Shown: positions 1 to 5,714, numbered from the stretch's first letter. The stretch: 14,041 nt of DNA from Tannerella sp. (GCA_031283915.1 JAITAY010000322.1:1-14041); one strand, 5' to 3'. The notes: a model not told the origin generated them from the letters alone. Numbers and translations are program-made.

Positions 1-7
1 TACAGCA

Positions 8-628
8 GTGAAAGAAAAAATCTTATCAGCATTAAAAACCGCCGTCCAGGTAAACGGAAAAACCAGTATCTCGGACAAAACCCTCGAAGCGTATGCGAAT
101 CTCATCAGTGCGCAAATCACTGACGAATCGCAAATCAGTGAATCCATCAAGCCGCATGTGGCTGTTCTGAAAGAAATACAGGGGAACATCGACCATGTTG
201 CTGCGGAATCGACCAGGGTAACAAAGACGGAACTTGAAAAGCAAATAGAGGAATTGAAAAAATCAATTCTCCAGAAATCGGAAGCATCCAAAGAGGTTAT
301 AACGAAAGCGGATATGGAAGCATTTATTCTTGAAAAAATCGGGGAGGTGACGAAACCCATTGAAGCGGAAAAAAAACGGACGGAACGTATGAATGAAATT
401 GCATCTAAGGCGAAAGAGCTTGGCCTTGAGGACAGTGACATGAGGTATGTAACCGTGCCGGAAGAGGGGGATATTACGGCGTTTTTGACGGGTTTCAAAC
501 AGCATCTCGTGGAACGTGGCCTGAAACCGCTTGGCAGTGATGTTCGACAAGCCGCAGACCCCAAAGATTCATTGGAGAGAGCGTCCGAATGGCTTAGCAG
601 GATTTCCGTTGACGGGGAAAAGAAATGA
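8..628 (+). CDS. putative capsid scaffolding protein (possibly 5'-incomplete)
   Basis: At least 206 aa, very polar, mostly predicted helical. A Lys/Glu-rich coiled-coil-like stretch lies at about residues 75-140, and the C-terminus is charged. No enzymatic motif or membrane segment is visible. Such a protein directly upstream of the decoration and major capsid genes is where tailed phages put the scaffold that templates procapsid assembly (lambda Nu3 position). I therefore infer an internal scaffold that is later expelled or degraded. The GTG at 8 is the first start visible, but the frame is open to base 2. The true start may lie to the left, and the protein could be the C-terminal part of a longer maturation protease-scaffold fusion. 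No Shine-Dalgarno can be judged this close to the edge. Class is fairly sure from context; sequence-level family membership is not shown. Confidence 0.6.
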   Translation: MKEKILSALKTAVQVNGKTSISDKTLEAYANLISAQITDESQISESIKPHVAVLKEIQGNIDHVAAESTRVTKTELEKQIEELKKSILQKSEASKEVITKADMEAFILEKIGEVTKPIEAEKKRTERMNEIASKAKELGLEDSDMRYVTVPEEGDITAFLTGFKQHLVERGLKPLGSDVRQAADPKDSLERASEWLSRISVDGEKK

Positions 629-653
629 ACTTATAACTTAACTGTTTGACAAA

Positions 654-1295
654 ATGAAATTTACAAAACAAAAATTTGGCGGGATACGCCCCATTATAAA
701 CGGAACGCCGGCCTTGGGTGTGGTTGGAGGGTTCAACCTTGACAGGTCGAAGGTGACGTTTCCGGTGGGGGCGATTATTCCCGGCGGGTCGCTGGCGCAA
801 TATGACGAACAGACCCGGCTGGTGACGGTGCTAAAGGCGGCGAGGGTGAAAGCGATTAACGGGACGGACGCAAAGATTGTGACATTGGACACGGATTTTA
901 TTCCGGCCTGCTTCGTTCCGGGTGACAAGGTGCTCAAAACCGTATCCGGTACATTTTCCGCTGCGCCTTCGATTACAAAGATTGAAGATGGTGCGGGCGG
1001 GTATGTGATTACGCTTTCGGCAACTATTTCGGGTTTGGCGGTAGGCGACGCGCTGTTTCAGGTGATTGAAAGCGGAAGCGACGCCGTTCTCCCGGTTGAT
1101 GCCCCACAGGGGTTGACACTGAATGCGGAGACGGTCGGCACACTGGTGAGGCAGTTTGAAACGGGTGTGGACGTGACAACGGATTCGAAGGGGTATATGT
1201 TCTACAAGCGCAGAATCCCTCCCATCCCGACACAGTTTATTTCCGGGATTACGTTGAAAACGAATCCGAACATTCTGTTTACCGATTCATATTAA
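654..1295 (+). CDS. putative head decoration protein
   Basis: 213 aa, rich in Gly, Val, Thr and short beta-prone segments, without signal peptide or membrane helix. The N-terminal part (residues 15-60) reads like the start of a capsid-decoration fold: a GAIIPGGSLAQYD segment, then a short stretch about values and accumulated Val/Leu. The C-terminal 50 residues contain a basic/Pro-rich segment (YKRRIPPIPTQF). It sits 25 bp after the scaffold-like gene and 16 bp before the gpE-type capsid gene, the same slot as lambda gpD between Nu3 and E. The inferred role is binding outside or at the symmetry axes of the mature capsid to stabilise it. At 213 aa it is about twice the length of lambda gpD, so it may have an extra domain or be a head fibre. 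The ATG at 654 has no Shine-Dalgarno. Assignment is mainly positional. Confidence 0.5.
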   Translation: MKFTKQKFGGIRPIINGTPALGVVGGFNLDRSKVTFPVGAIIPGGSLAQYDEQTRLVTVLKAARVKAINGTDAKIVTLDTDFIPACFVPGDKVLKTVSGTFSAAPSITKIEDGAGGYVITLSATISGLAVGDALFQVIESGSDAVLPVDAPQGLTLNAETVGTLVRQFETGVDVTTDSKGYMFYKRRIPPIPTQFISGITLKTNPNILFTDSY

Positions 1296-1297
1296 AC

Positions 1298-1307
1298 AAA
1301 GGAGGTG
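1298..1307 (+). promoter_or_regulatory. strong Shine-Dalgarno for the major capsid gene
   Basis: AAAGGAGGTGA-type sequence, essentially full complement of the bacterial 16S 3' end. GGAGG ends 6 nt before the ATG at 1312, which is ideal spacing. It fixes the capsid start. No other gene in the window has a comparable site; the next best is a partial GGAAAGG before 5324. Confidence 0.88.
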
Positions 1308-1311
1308 AAAG

Positions 1312-2505
1312 ATGAAAAGTATTTTTTCAACATTTGACTTGAAAGACCCGAAAACGAGCAGGCCGATAGATTTGCTTGGTTCGATGCACATCCTGTTTGA
1401 CGAGGCGACGAAAAAGCAAAAAACGCTTTGGGAGAAGATGTACGTAGACCAGTGGTTTACCATCAGGCCGCCGCAACTGGGGTTGACGGTAGAGAGCATC
1501 ATGGCAAGTTACGGCATTCGTGTACGTGCCGCCCTGATTGGGAACGATTCGGATACGCCACTGCGTACTTCGCGCGGTTTTGAAACATGGAAAGGGGAAA
1601 TCCCCCGTTTTGGGCACAAGTTCAAAACGACAGCAAAAGTCTTGCGCGATTTGATGCAGGTGTATGAAAACAACCATATCAATCCGGAAGCAAAAATCAG
1701 GGAGATTGAAAACGTTATTTTCGGTGAGTATAAGGATGCTTATCTCGGATGCAAGGATTCGGTGGATGAGGTTATCCTGAAAGCACTTTCGGGCGGCGGG
1801 GTTGCGCTGTTTGACCCGGCCATAGACAATCCCGAAGGACGTGAATACCTGATGGATTTTGACATGCCTGTAACGAACAAGCGGATGGCGGCGGTAGAAT
1901 GGTCGGAAGCCAACGTCAACAATGCAACAATTGACGTGCTGGGCGAGATTCAGAAAATCATATACGATTACAAGCATTTGGGTGTCGAGTTTGATTCCAT
2001 GCTGATGTCGCCGAAAATCAAGTACTGGATCATTCGCAACATTGGTATCCGCCAGGCGGTACTCGGCATAGACAGGGGCACCCGCATCGTAACAAACGAC
2101 GAACTGGACACGTTGATGCGTTCGATGGGGGTACCGCCGATAGTGGAAATCAACCGCCGGACGGCATACCAGAAAGACGGTGTTCCGGAGGTCTTCAATC
2201 CGTGGAATGATGACGTGATTGCGTTCCTTCCGCGAACGGCGGACGGAAAGATAGGCGAGGTACAGCCGTCTATCGGGGATGATGTGCTCATTCCTGACCC
2301 GAACGTGGACTACACGGATGCGGGCGACGGTATCCGAATTGCCAAATGGAGGCAGGGCGAGAGTACCGGCCAGCAGGCGGCAGAGTTTACGCAGGCTACA
2401 TGGCAGGCGGTGCCCGTTCCGACGGTCATCAGGGCGATTGTGAATTACAAGGTGCGCAATATCGGTGTTCCCTATCCGAGCGGCGAGACGGTTCCACTGG
2501 GTTAA
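1312..2505 (+). CDS. major capsid protein, lambda gpE-like (HK97 fold)
   Basis: 397 aa, main shell subunit of the icosahedral head. The pattern follows lambda gpE and the phage capsid E family. An N-terminal region is followed by a long helix carrying EIENVIFGEYKDAYLG and DEVILKALSGG (residues about 128-165). A segment ending in an EWSEANVNNATIDVLGEI motif (about 196-213) parallels gpE's TEWS... region. A strand-helix unit follows (DSMLMSPKIKYWIIRN, about 226-241), and a C-terminal domain contains AKWRQGESTGQQAAEFT and a late VPTVIRAIVNYKV strand, as in gpE's closing segment. Length is close to gpE (341 aa) with modest insertions. The ATG is fixed by the strong Shine-Dalgarno upstream. As the most abundant structural protein, high translation is expected. 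Family call is from remembered motif order, not a search. Confidence 0.88.
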   Translation: MKSIFSTFDLKDPKTSRPIDLLGSMHILFDEATKKQKTLWEKMYVDQWFTIRPPQLGLTVESIMASYGIRVRAALIGNDSDTPLRTSRGFETWKGEIPRFGHKFKTTAKVLRDLMQVYENNHINPEAKIREIENVIFGEYKDAYLGCKDSVDEVILKALSGGGVALFDPAIDNPEGREYLMDFDMPVTNKRMAAVEWSEANVNNATIDVLGEIQKIIYDYKHLGVEFDSMLMSPKIKYWIIRNIGIRQAVLGIDRGTRIVTNDELDTLMRSMGVPPIVEINRRTAYQKDGVPEVFNPWNDDVIAFLPRTADGKIGEVQPSIGDDVLIPDPNVDYTDAGDGIRIAKWRQGESTGQQAAEFTQATWQAVPVPTVIRAIVNYKVRNIGVPYPSGETVPLG

Positions 2506-2515
2506 GGCGGTTGTC

Positions 2516-2959
2516 ATGAAGATAGTAGTAATAAGGGTTTTCAGGGACAAGTTTAATCCGGCAAAGGTTTTCAGTCCGGGAATGATTGTTTCCGATTTTG
2601 AGGATTCGAGGGCGAAAGACCTTGTATTGCGTGGGCTTGCGGCCATTGCAGAGGAACAGGAAAGCGGAAAGCCGAATCAGGGGACGTCCGGGGGAACGGG
2701 CGGTCTTCACGGTTCCATGGACACCGGAAACTCCGGAAACACCATGGACACCGGGGACGCCGGGGACAAAGCTCCGGGAATTCCGGCGACGGATATTGAC
2801 TTGACGCAGCAACACCTGAAAGTGATTGCATCGGTGAAGCATTTCACGGATGTGGAGAAACTGAAAGGTTATCTGGCAGAGGAAAACGCATCGGCTAAGC
2901 CCCGCACGTCTGTCGCAGACGCGATTGCGGAACGGATTGAAGAGCTTGAAAAAGGCTGA
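2516..2959 (+). CDS. two-domain head protein with Gly-rich linker, head-tail connector region
   Basis: 147 aa from the ATG at 2516. An in-frame ATG at 2465 would overlap the capsid gene by 41 bp and add an Arg/Trp-rich leader, so I reject it. Residues 1-45 form a compact domain opening MKIVVIRVFRDKF with a SPGMIVSDFED stretch and a RAKDLVLRGLA helix, a layout common in small phage proteins encoded just after the capsid gene. Residues about 54-90 are a Gly/Ser/Thr/Asp linker built from tandem repeats. Residues about 97-147 form a helical C-terminal domain (VEKLKGYLAEE..., then VADAIAERIEELEKG). It occupies the position of lambda FI, but I see no homology strong enough to name it. Function unknown; a head-assembly or packaging accessory is an inference. 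It starts 10 bp after the capsid stop with no clear Shine-Dalgarno. Confidence 0.7.
   Translation: MKIVVIRVFRDKFNPAKVFSPGMIVSDFEDSRAKDLVLRGLAAIAEEQESGKPNQGTSGGTGGLHGSMDTGNSGNTMDTGDAGDKAPGIPATDIDLTQQHLKVIASVKHFTDVEKLKGYLAEENASAKPRTSVADAIAERIEELEKG
2711..2764 (+). repeat. two-copy 27-nt in-frame tandem repeat (9-nt sub-units)
   Basis: Two adjacent 27-nt units, 2711-2737 and 2738-2764, share CCATGGACACCGG and the following RACNCCGGR. Each is made of three 9-nt sub-units. The units are in frame and encode GSMDTGNSG and NTMDTGDAG inside the linker of the 147-aa protein. The pattern suggests growth by replication slippage without disrupting the reading frame. Confidence 0.8.
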
Positions 2960-2964
2960 TTCCG

Positions 2965-3288
2965 ATGACGGTACGGGACTACATAACTGAAAAGGCGAAC
3001 AAGCTGAACCTGGCGCTTACGGCAGCCGACTGGTCGGACATCGGCAAGGCTGTTTCGCCGGATGCGGAAGATACGGAAGATAACGTGCGCAAGGCATACG
3101 TGGTTCTTGTGGAAAGGGTACTCCCGTTCTATGTACATCAGGTGGAATCGGTTAGCGAAAACGGTTTTTCGTTTTCGTACACTAAAAATGGTTTGATGAC
3201 CTTTTACAGGTGGTTATGCCGGGAAACGGGGATGGAGGATGTTCTAAGCGAAAGGTCTTCCATTGGTGATATTTCCGATATGTATTGA
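2965..3288 (+). CDS. small helical protein, putative head-tail adaptor
   Basis: 107 aa, predicted mostly alpha-helical and acidic. An N-terminal helix-turn segment (VRDYITEKANKLNLALTAADW) is followed by long helices around residues 35-65 and 75-95 (GLMTFYRWLCRETGMED). Small all-helical proteins two genes after the capsid are usually head-tail adaptors of the HK97 gp6 / SPP1 gp15 kind, which form a ring below the portal. The characteristic motifs are not clear enough for a firm family call. It starts 5 bp after the previous stop and ends one base before the next start, so translation is probably coupled. It could also be a Bacteroidota-specific uncharacterised family in this slot. Confidence 0.5.
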   Translation: MTVRDYITEKANKLNLALTAADWSDIGKAVSPDAEDTEDNVRKAYVVLVERVLPFYVHQVESVSENGFSFSYTKNGLMTFYRWLCRETGMEDVLSERSSIGDISDMY

Positions 3289-3289
3289 C

Positions 3290-3637
3290 ATGATTTTTGA
3301 GCCTCACAAATTATTTCTTGTCGTGGGTGATACGACGGCGTTTGACCATAACGGAGATGTGATACCGGATGCGGACAGTGAAACATGGATACCTGTTTGC
3401 GGATGCTTCCTGCATGATGTGACGGTGTCGATGATGCGCGGTTATGCCGGGACGGGTATTTCGCCGAAGTATTACATCAATCTGGATAGACGGGATGATT
3501 TGCTGTTGGGCCAGGAGGTGGCGGTCACGGAAGCGGACGGTTTGACTGTCCGCGGGCGTGGAGAGATTGTGGATATAAAACGGACGGGCGGGATGAAGTT
3601 TGCCGGACGGGGTGAATATATGACTGTGTATATCTGA
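3290..3637 (+). CDS. beta-rich putative head-closure (stopper) protein
   Basis: 115 aa from the ATG at 3290, one base after the upstream TGA. An alternative in-frame ATG at 3263 overlaps the upstream gene by 26 bp and adds only nine residues, so I prefer 3290. The sequence is beta-rich: LFLVVGDTTAF, then a SETWIPVCGCFLHDV strand region, YYINLDRRDDLLLGQEVAV, and a final GRGEIVDIKRTGG / GEYMTVYI pair. This is the look of the small SH3-like or beta-barrel proteins that close the portal after DNA packaging (SPP1 gp16 / lambda FII type). Position between a helical adaptor and a probable tail terminator supports that. No catalytic motif is seen. The role is inferred from fold-like pattern and order; family is not proven. 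Confidence 0.5.
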   Translation: MIFEPHKLFLVVGDTTAFDHNGDVIPDADSETWIPVCGCFLHDVTVSMMRGYAGTGISPKYYINLDRRDDLLLGQEVAVTEADGLTVRGRGEIVDIKRTGGMKFAGRGEYMTVYI

Positions 3638-3638
3638 C

Positions 3639-4079
3639 ATGCTTGCACTGGGAGACATAGGGAATATTCTTGTTCAGCGGGTGAAGTCCAACGCGATTCT
3701 GGGTGCAATACCGGAAATCAGGAAAAACAGGCACGAGCCTGTTACGGAGGGCAACGTGCATGAGCGGATTGTCATTGTGATTCCTGGCGGTTCAAAAAAC
3801 GGGCAGTTTCAGCGCTGTTATCCACGCATCTGCATTTATGTCCCGTACCGGACAGTCAAAAAAGGCAATAAAACCAAGTATTACGCACCTGACGAAGAAA
3901 GGTTGAGGGAACTGGAAAATGTTTGTATCGGGATGTTCCGGAGTAGCACCTACGGCGTGCACGGAACGGAAACATTTCTGTACGGCGAAGACGTTACCGT
4001 AGTGGAAGATGACCCTGAAACATGGTCTAACTTCTTGAATGTAAGATTAAAGTTTGAAGTTATAAATACTAAATTGTAA
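3639..4079 (+). CDS. probable tail terminator / tail completion protein
   Basis: 146 aa, alpha/beta. It begins with a helix (GDIGNILVQRVKSNAIL), followed by strand segments (ERIVIVIPGG, RCYPRICIYVPY), a long helix (DEERLRELENVCIGMF), and a closing acidic turn and strand (DDPETWSNFLNVRLKFEVIN). The final strand after an E-D-D-P turn is a frequent signature of lambda gpU-type tail terminators, which cap the tail tube and join it to the head. Its place immediately before the tail tube gene is where these are found. The ATG at 3639 follows the previous stop by 1 bp, and the stop precedes the tube gene by 5 bp. No Shine-Dalgarno. Role is well supported by context, moderately by sequence. Confidence 0.62.
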   Translation: MLALGDIGNILVQRVKSNAILGAIPEIRKNRHEPVTEGNVHERIVIVIPGGSKNGQFQRCYPRICIYVPYRTVKKGNKTKYYAPDEERLRELENVCIGMFRSSTYGVHGTETFLYGEDVTVVEDDPETWSNFLNVRLKFEVINTKL

Positions 4080-4084
4080 AGAAT

Positions 4085-4627
4085 ATGGCGTTAAAAACGA
4101 TTGTAGACATAGCGAAAATAATGTATGCAGATCCGATTACTTCGATTGCTTTGTCATCGGCCGGATTGACCGGTACGGAGGTGAGGAGTATTATAGATGA
4201 TGCAGATACGAAGAATGTTGTAAACGTGCACGGTGATACGTGGTCATACGAGGAAGAGGAAGGGTCGACAACTCCTTTCAAAAATCAGTTGAGCGGGGCA
4301 ACGTATTATAACGACCTCCAACCCGGTGCAGTGAATGTTACATTCACAATCGGGCAATATGATTATGATACCAAGGCGGATTTGCAGGGCGGAACGGCAA
4401 CGCAAACGTCCTGGCAACGTGCGGCGGTGTCGAAAATTATCTACAAGTGCATTATTGCCGTCACGAAGGATGATACGTATATCGTGTTTCCGAAGGCTCA
4501 GGTTACGGCCAGGGGTAGCATGGTGGAAAGCAAGCTTATCGGTTTGGCTGTTACGGTAACGCCGGTGGAAACCGGTGTAGCGGGGCTGGCGCCGGAAATT
4601 TTGTTTGACGCGAGTGTGATTGTGTGA
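4085..4627 (+). CDS. major tail tube protein
   Basis: 180 aa, the repeated subunit of the non-contractile tail tube. The composition is typical: beta-strand rich, low in Cys, with an acidic loop (SYEEEEGSTTPFKNQ, about residues 55-70), an aromatic/Gly segment (YYNDLQPGAVNVTFTIGQYDYDT), and a VFPKAQVTARGSMVESKLIGL segment (about 138-158) leading into the last strands (VTVTPVETG). That late F-P-K-A / G-S segment resembles tube proteins of Bacteroidota phages. It sits right after the tail terminator and before the chaperone cassette and tape measure, the canonical order. The ATG at 4085 is the only sensible start. No C-terminal Ig-like domain is present. It should be among the most abundant proteins, yet has no Shine-Dalgarno. 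Confidence 0.8.
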   Translation: MALKTIVDIAKIMYADPITSIALSSAGLTGTEVRSIIDDADTKNVVNVHGDTWSYEEEEGSTTPFKNQLSGATYYNDLQPGAVNVTFTIGQYDYDTKADLQGGTATQTSWQRAAVSKIIYKCIIAVTKDDTYIVFPKAQVTARGSMVESKLIGLAVTVTPVETGVAGLAPEILFDASVIV

Positions 4628-4632
4628 TTGTG

Positions 4633-4689
4633 ATGTTTGTTGATTTGGGGGAGGGGTGGAGGGTTCCCGCCCTGTCCCCTGAATTTTAA
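4633..4689 (+). CDS. possible 18-aa mini-ORF between tube and chaperone genes
   Basis: ATG at 4633, TAA ending at 4689, encoding 18 residues (MFVDLGEGWRVPALSPEF). It starts 5 bp after the tube stop and ends 12 bp before the chaperone ATG, spacing like the neighbouring genes. The 74-bp hole in an otherwise tightly packed operon is almost exactly filled by it. No Shine-Dalgarno and no family recognised. It may be chance, or a leader whose translation opens the stem-loop within it and so tunes chaperone expression. Confidence 0.25.
   Translation: MFVDLGEGWRVPALSPEF
4652..4680 (+). other. G-rich intercistronic stem-loop
   Basis: AGGGG (4652-4656) pairs with CCCCT (4676-4680), and AGGG (4660-4663) pairs with CCCT (4670-4673). 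A small internal loop and a 6-nt apical loop complete it. Only a short GAATTTT follows, with no proper U-tract, so a full intrinsic terminator is unlikely. Partial attenuation, mRNA processing or protection of the abundant tube mRNA end are alternatives. Confidence 0.45.
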
Positions 4690-4701
4690 ATCGAAGTTGA
4701 G

Positions 4702-5142
4702 ATGAACGGGCTGACAGAAATCGTATCCGACAGCATTACCGGCGGCGAATCGAGGGTGATAGGCGTCAGGGGGAGATTCTACCGGGTGAAAGCGCCAACA
4801 CCGTATACACTGGGACGGATGCTGAAACCGCTTGGAAAGCTTGAGGTAGACGAAAAGGAAAATCGCATATCCCTGATTCAAAAGAGTGTGGCGCAATACC
4901 CGTATATGGACAGTATGATTGCGCTGGCAATACTTGGCGATGTGCCGCTTACGCTGCTGAATCAATGGCGTCTGTGGCGTCTGAAACGGAGGTTCCGGCG
5001 TTCGGAGGATGCGGAGCGGCTGGCGGCATTCAAAGAGATACTGTCTATCATTACGCCGAACGATTTTTTTCTCTATGCCCGGTTGGCAATGGAACTGACC
5101 CTCCGGATGGTAAATACAAAACCATCGGAGGACGGACGTTAA
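4702..5142 (+). CDS. tail assembly chaperone, short (gpG-like) product
   Basis: 146 aa. Product of zero-frame reading: a beta-type opening (RVIGVRGRFYRVKAPTPYTLGRM) followed by helices and a strongly basic stretch (RLWRLKRRFRR, residues 90-100), ending ...MVNTKPSEDGR. Lambda gpG-type chaperones bind the tape measure and recruit tube subunits during tail assembly, and are absent from the mature virion. Support here is position (tube, this gene, tape measure), size, and the overlapping -1 frame. An in-phase slippery heptamer at 5064-5070 lies after codon 123, so most ribosomes would finish this protein and a fraction would switch frame. The last 23 residues are specific to the unshifted form. 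The ATG at 4702 has no Shine-Dalgarno. Function is inferred from arrangement rather than sequence identity. Confidence 0.75.
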   Translation: MNGLTEIVSDSITGGESRVIGVRGRFYRVKAPTPYTLGRMLKPLGKLEVDEKENRISLIQKSVAQYPYMDSMIALAILGDVPLTLLNQWRLWRLKRRFRRSEDAERLAAFKEILSIITPNDFFLYARLAMELTLRMVNTKPSEDGR

Positions 5143-5327
5143 TCGGGCATCTGGCCTCGCTCACGGAAACGCTCGGCATGTCGTACCGGGAAGCGTTGCA
5201 TACGCCTTATCAATTGCTGTTGATGATGCAGCATGACCGGATACGGGTTGATTACGGCGCAGAGAAAGACGAGGTCGTAAAGGTTTCGGGAAAGGAATTG
5301 TTAAAAAAGAAAATGGAAAGGCGATGA
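4702..5327 (+). CDS. tail assembly chaperone, -1 frameshift (gpGT-like) fusion
   Basis: Predicted join of 4702-5070 and 5070-5327. This gives 123 residues from the first frame plus 85 from the -1 frame, 208 aa in total. The shifted part begins SLCPVGNGTDPP and carries a conserved-looking helical domain (GRTLIGHLASLTETLGMSYREALHTPYQLLLMM), then a charged C-terminus (GKELLKKKMERR). In lambda the T part of gpGT contacts the tube protein while G binds the tape measure; the same division is expected here. The -1 frame has no good start of its own near 5142. Its TGA at 5325-5327 forms an ATGA overlap with the next gene, as expected for a translated frame. An alternative is independent internal initiation, for example at the ATG in LGMSYRE near 5179. 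I consider frameshifting clearly more likely. Confidence 0.75.
5064..5070 (+). promoter_or_regulatory. -1 programmed ribosomal frameshift site, T TTT TTT
   Basis: Seven T residues in the exact X XXY YYZ phase: zero-frame codons are GAT TTT TTT CTC (Asp-Phe-Phe-Leu). Slipping back one base moves ribosomes from the 4702 frame into the frame ending at 5327. A small TGCC/GGCA hairpin begins 5 nt downstream (5076-5088) and a stronger stem at 5100-5131. Confidence 0.78.
5100..5131 (+). other. 11-bp stem-loop downstream of the slippery site
   Basis: CCTCCG (5100-5105) and ATGGT (5107-5111) pair with ACCAT (5121-5125) and CGGAGG (5126-5131). One G is bulged and the loop is a 9-nt A-rich sequence (5112-5120). 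It lies within the two-frame overlap, 29 nt after the heptamer and just before the zero-frame stop at 5140. The spacing is longer than classical stimulators, so its role is uncertain. Confidence 0.6.
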
Positions 5328-5713
5328 GGTTTGTCATTCATGCAAGTATTTCGGGTTTGGACGAGCTGTACCGGGGAGCAACCGCAATAACGAAACAAAA
5401 AATAATAGACAGACTTCATAAGATCGGCGAAAAGTTTGTGAATCATGCAAAAAATACCGGAACATACGAAGACCGTACCAGTAATTTGCGCAACGCCAAT
5501 TCGTATCGCATCTACCGGGACGGGGTTATGGTTCGTGAATTCATTGGCCGTCCGAAAACCGGCAAGATATTTGAAGAATTGAAATCGGGCATCGGAATTG
5601 AGGCTTTTTTCGGGAATGGCATGGAATACGCTTCGTTTGTGGAAGGAAAAGGATACAATGTGGTTACGGCTGCATTCATGTGGGTTGAAAGTGAAATAAA
5701 AAAACAGAGTTGA
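5324..5713 (+). CDS. HK97 gp10-like tail/neck protein
   Basis: 129 aa. The layout follows the HK97 gp10-like family: an N-terminal strand with ISGLDELYRG (residues 9-18), and a long helix leading to KFVNHAKNTGTYEDRTSNLRN (about 39-59), comparable to the family's APVDTG..LR.S segment. A YASFVEGKGYNVV stretch (about 101-113) corresponds to the YA..VE.GT motif, followed by a final helix (AAFMWVESEIKK). These proteins act at the head-tail junction or in tail completion. The family is usually encoded between the head-closure and tail-terminator genes, so its place between chaperones and tape measure is displaced. The ATG at 5324 overlaps the chaperone fusion stop (ATGA), with a partial GGAAAGG Shine-Dalgarno ahead. 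The stop is 1 bp before the tape measure start. Confidence 0.65.
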   Translation: MRFVIHASISGLDELYRGATAITKQKIIDRLHKIGEKFVNHAKNTGTYEDRTSNLRNANSYRIYRDGVMVREFIGRPKTGKIFEELKSGIGIEAFFGNGMEYASFVEGKGYNVVTAAFMWVESEIKKQS

Positions 5714-5714
5714 T

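Noticed and set aside
369..376. Run of eight A in the scaffold-like gene
   Set aside because: In slippery phase, but the -1 frame stops after a few codons; Lys-rich coding is the simpler explanation.
629..653. Bacteroidota-type promoter (TAnnTTTG) in front of the decoration gene
   Set aside because: TTTG is present at about 646-649, but the TA element is misplaced and no -33 match is seen.
2465..2515. Longer start for the 147-aa protein
   Set aside because: It would overlap the capsid gene and add an Arg/Trp-rich leader. The ATG at 2516 opens a typical MKIVVIRVFRDKF domain.
1327..2646. 439-codon open frame on the - strand opposite the capsid gene
   Set aside because: Long, but antisense to a clear gpE-type capsid. 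It is Arg/His/Val-rich with no recognisable domain and no credible start signal; it reflects codon bias of the + strand gene.
2429..2842. Collagen-like GVxGVx pattern on the - strand and a PWTPETPET pattern in another + frame
   Set aside because: Both are readings in other frames of the 9-nt/27-nt DNA repeat. The real product is the GSMDTGNSG-type linker.
4609..4689. Possible -1 frameshifted C-terminal extension of the tube protein into the mini-ORF frame
   Set aside because: The frames overlap only from 4609 to 4627 and this stretch contains no slippery heptamer.
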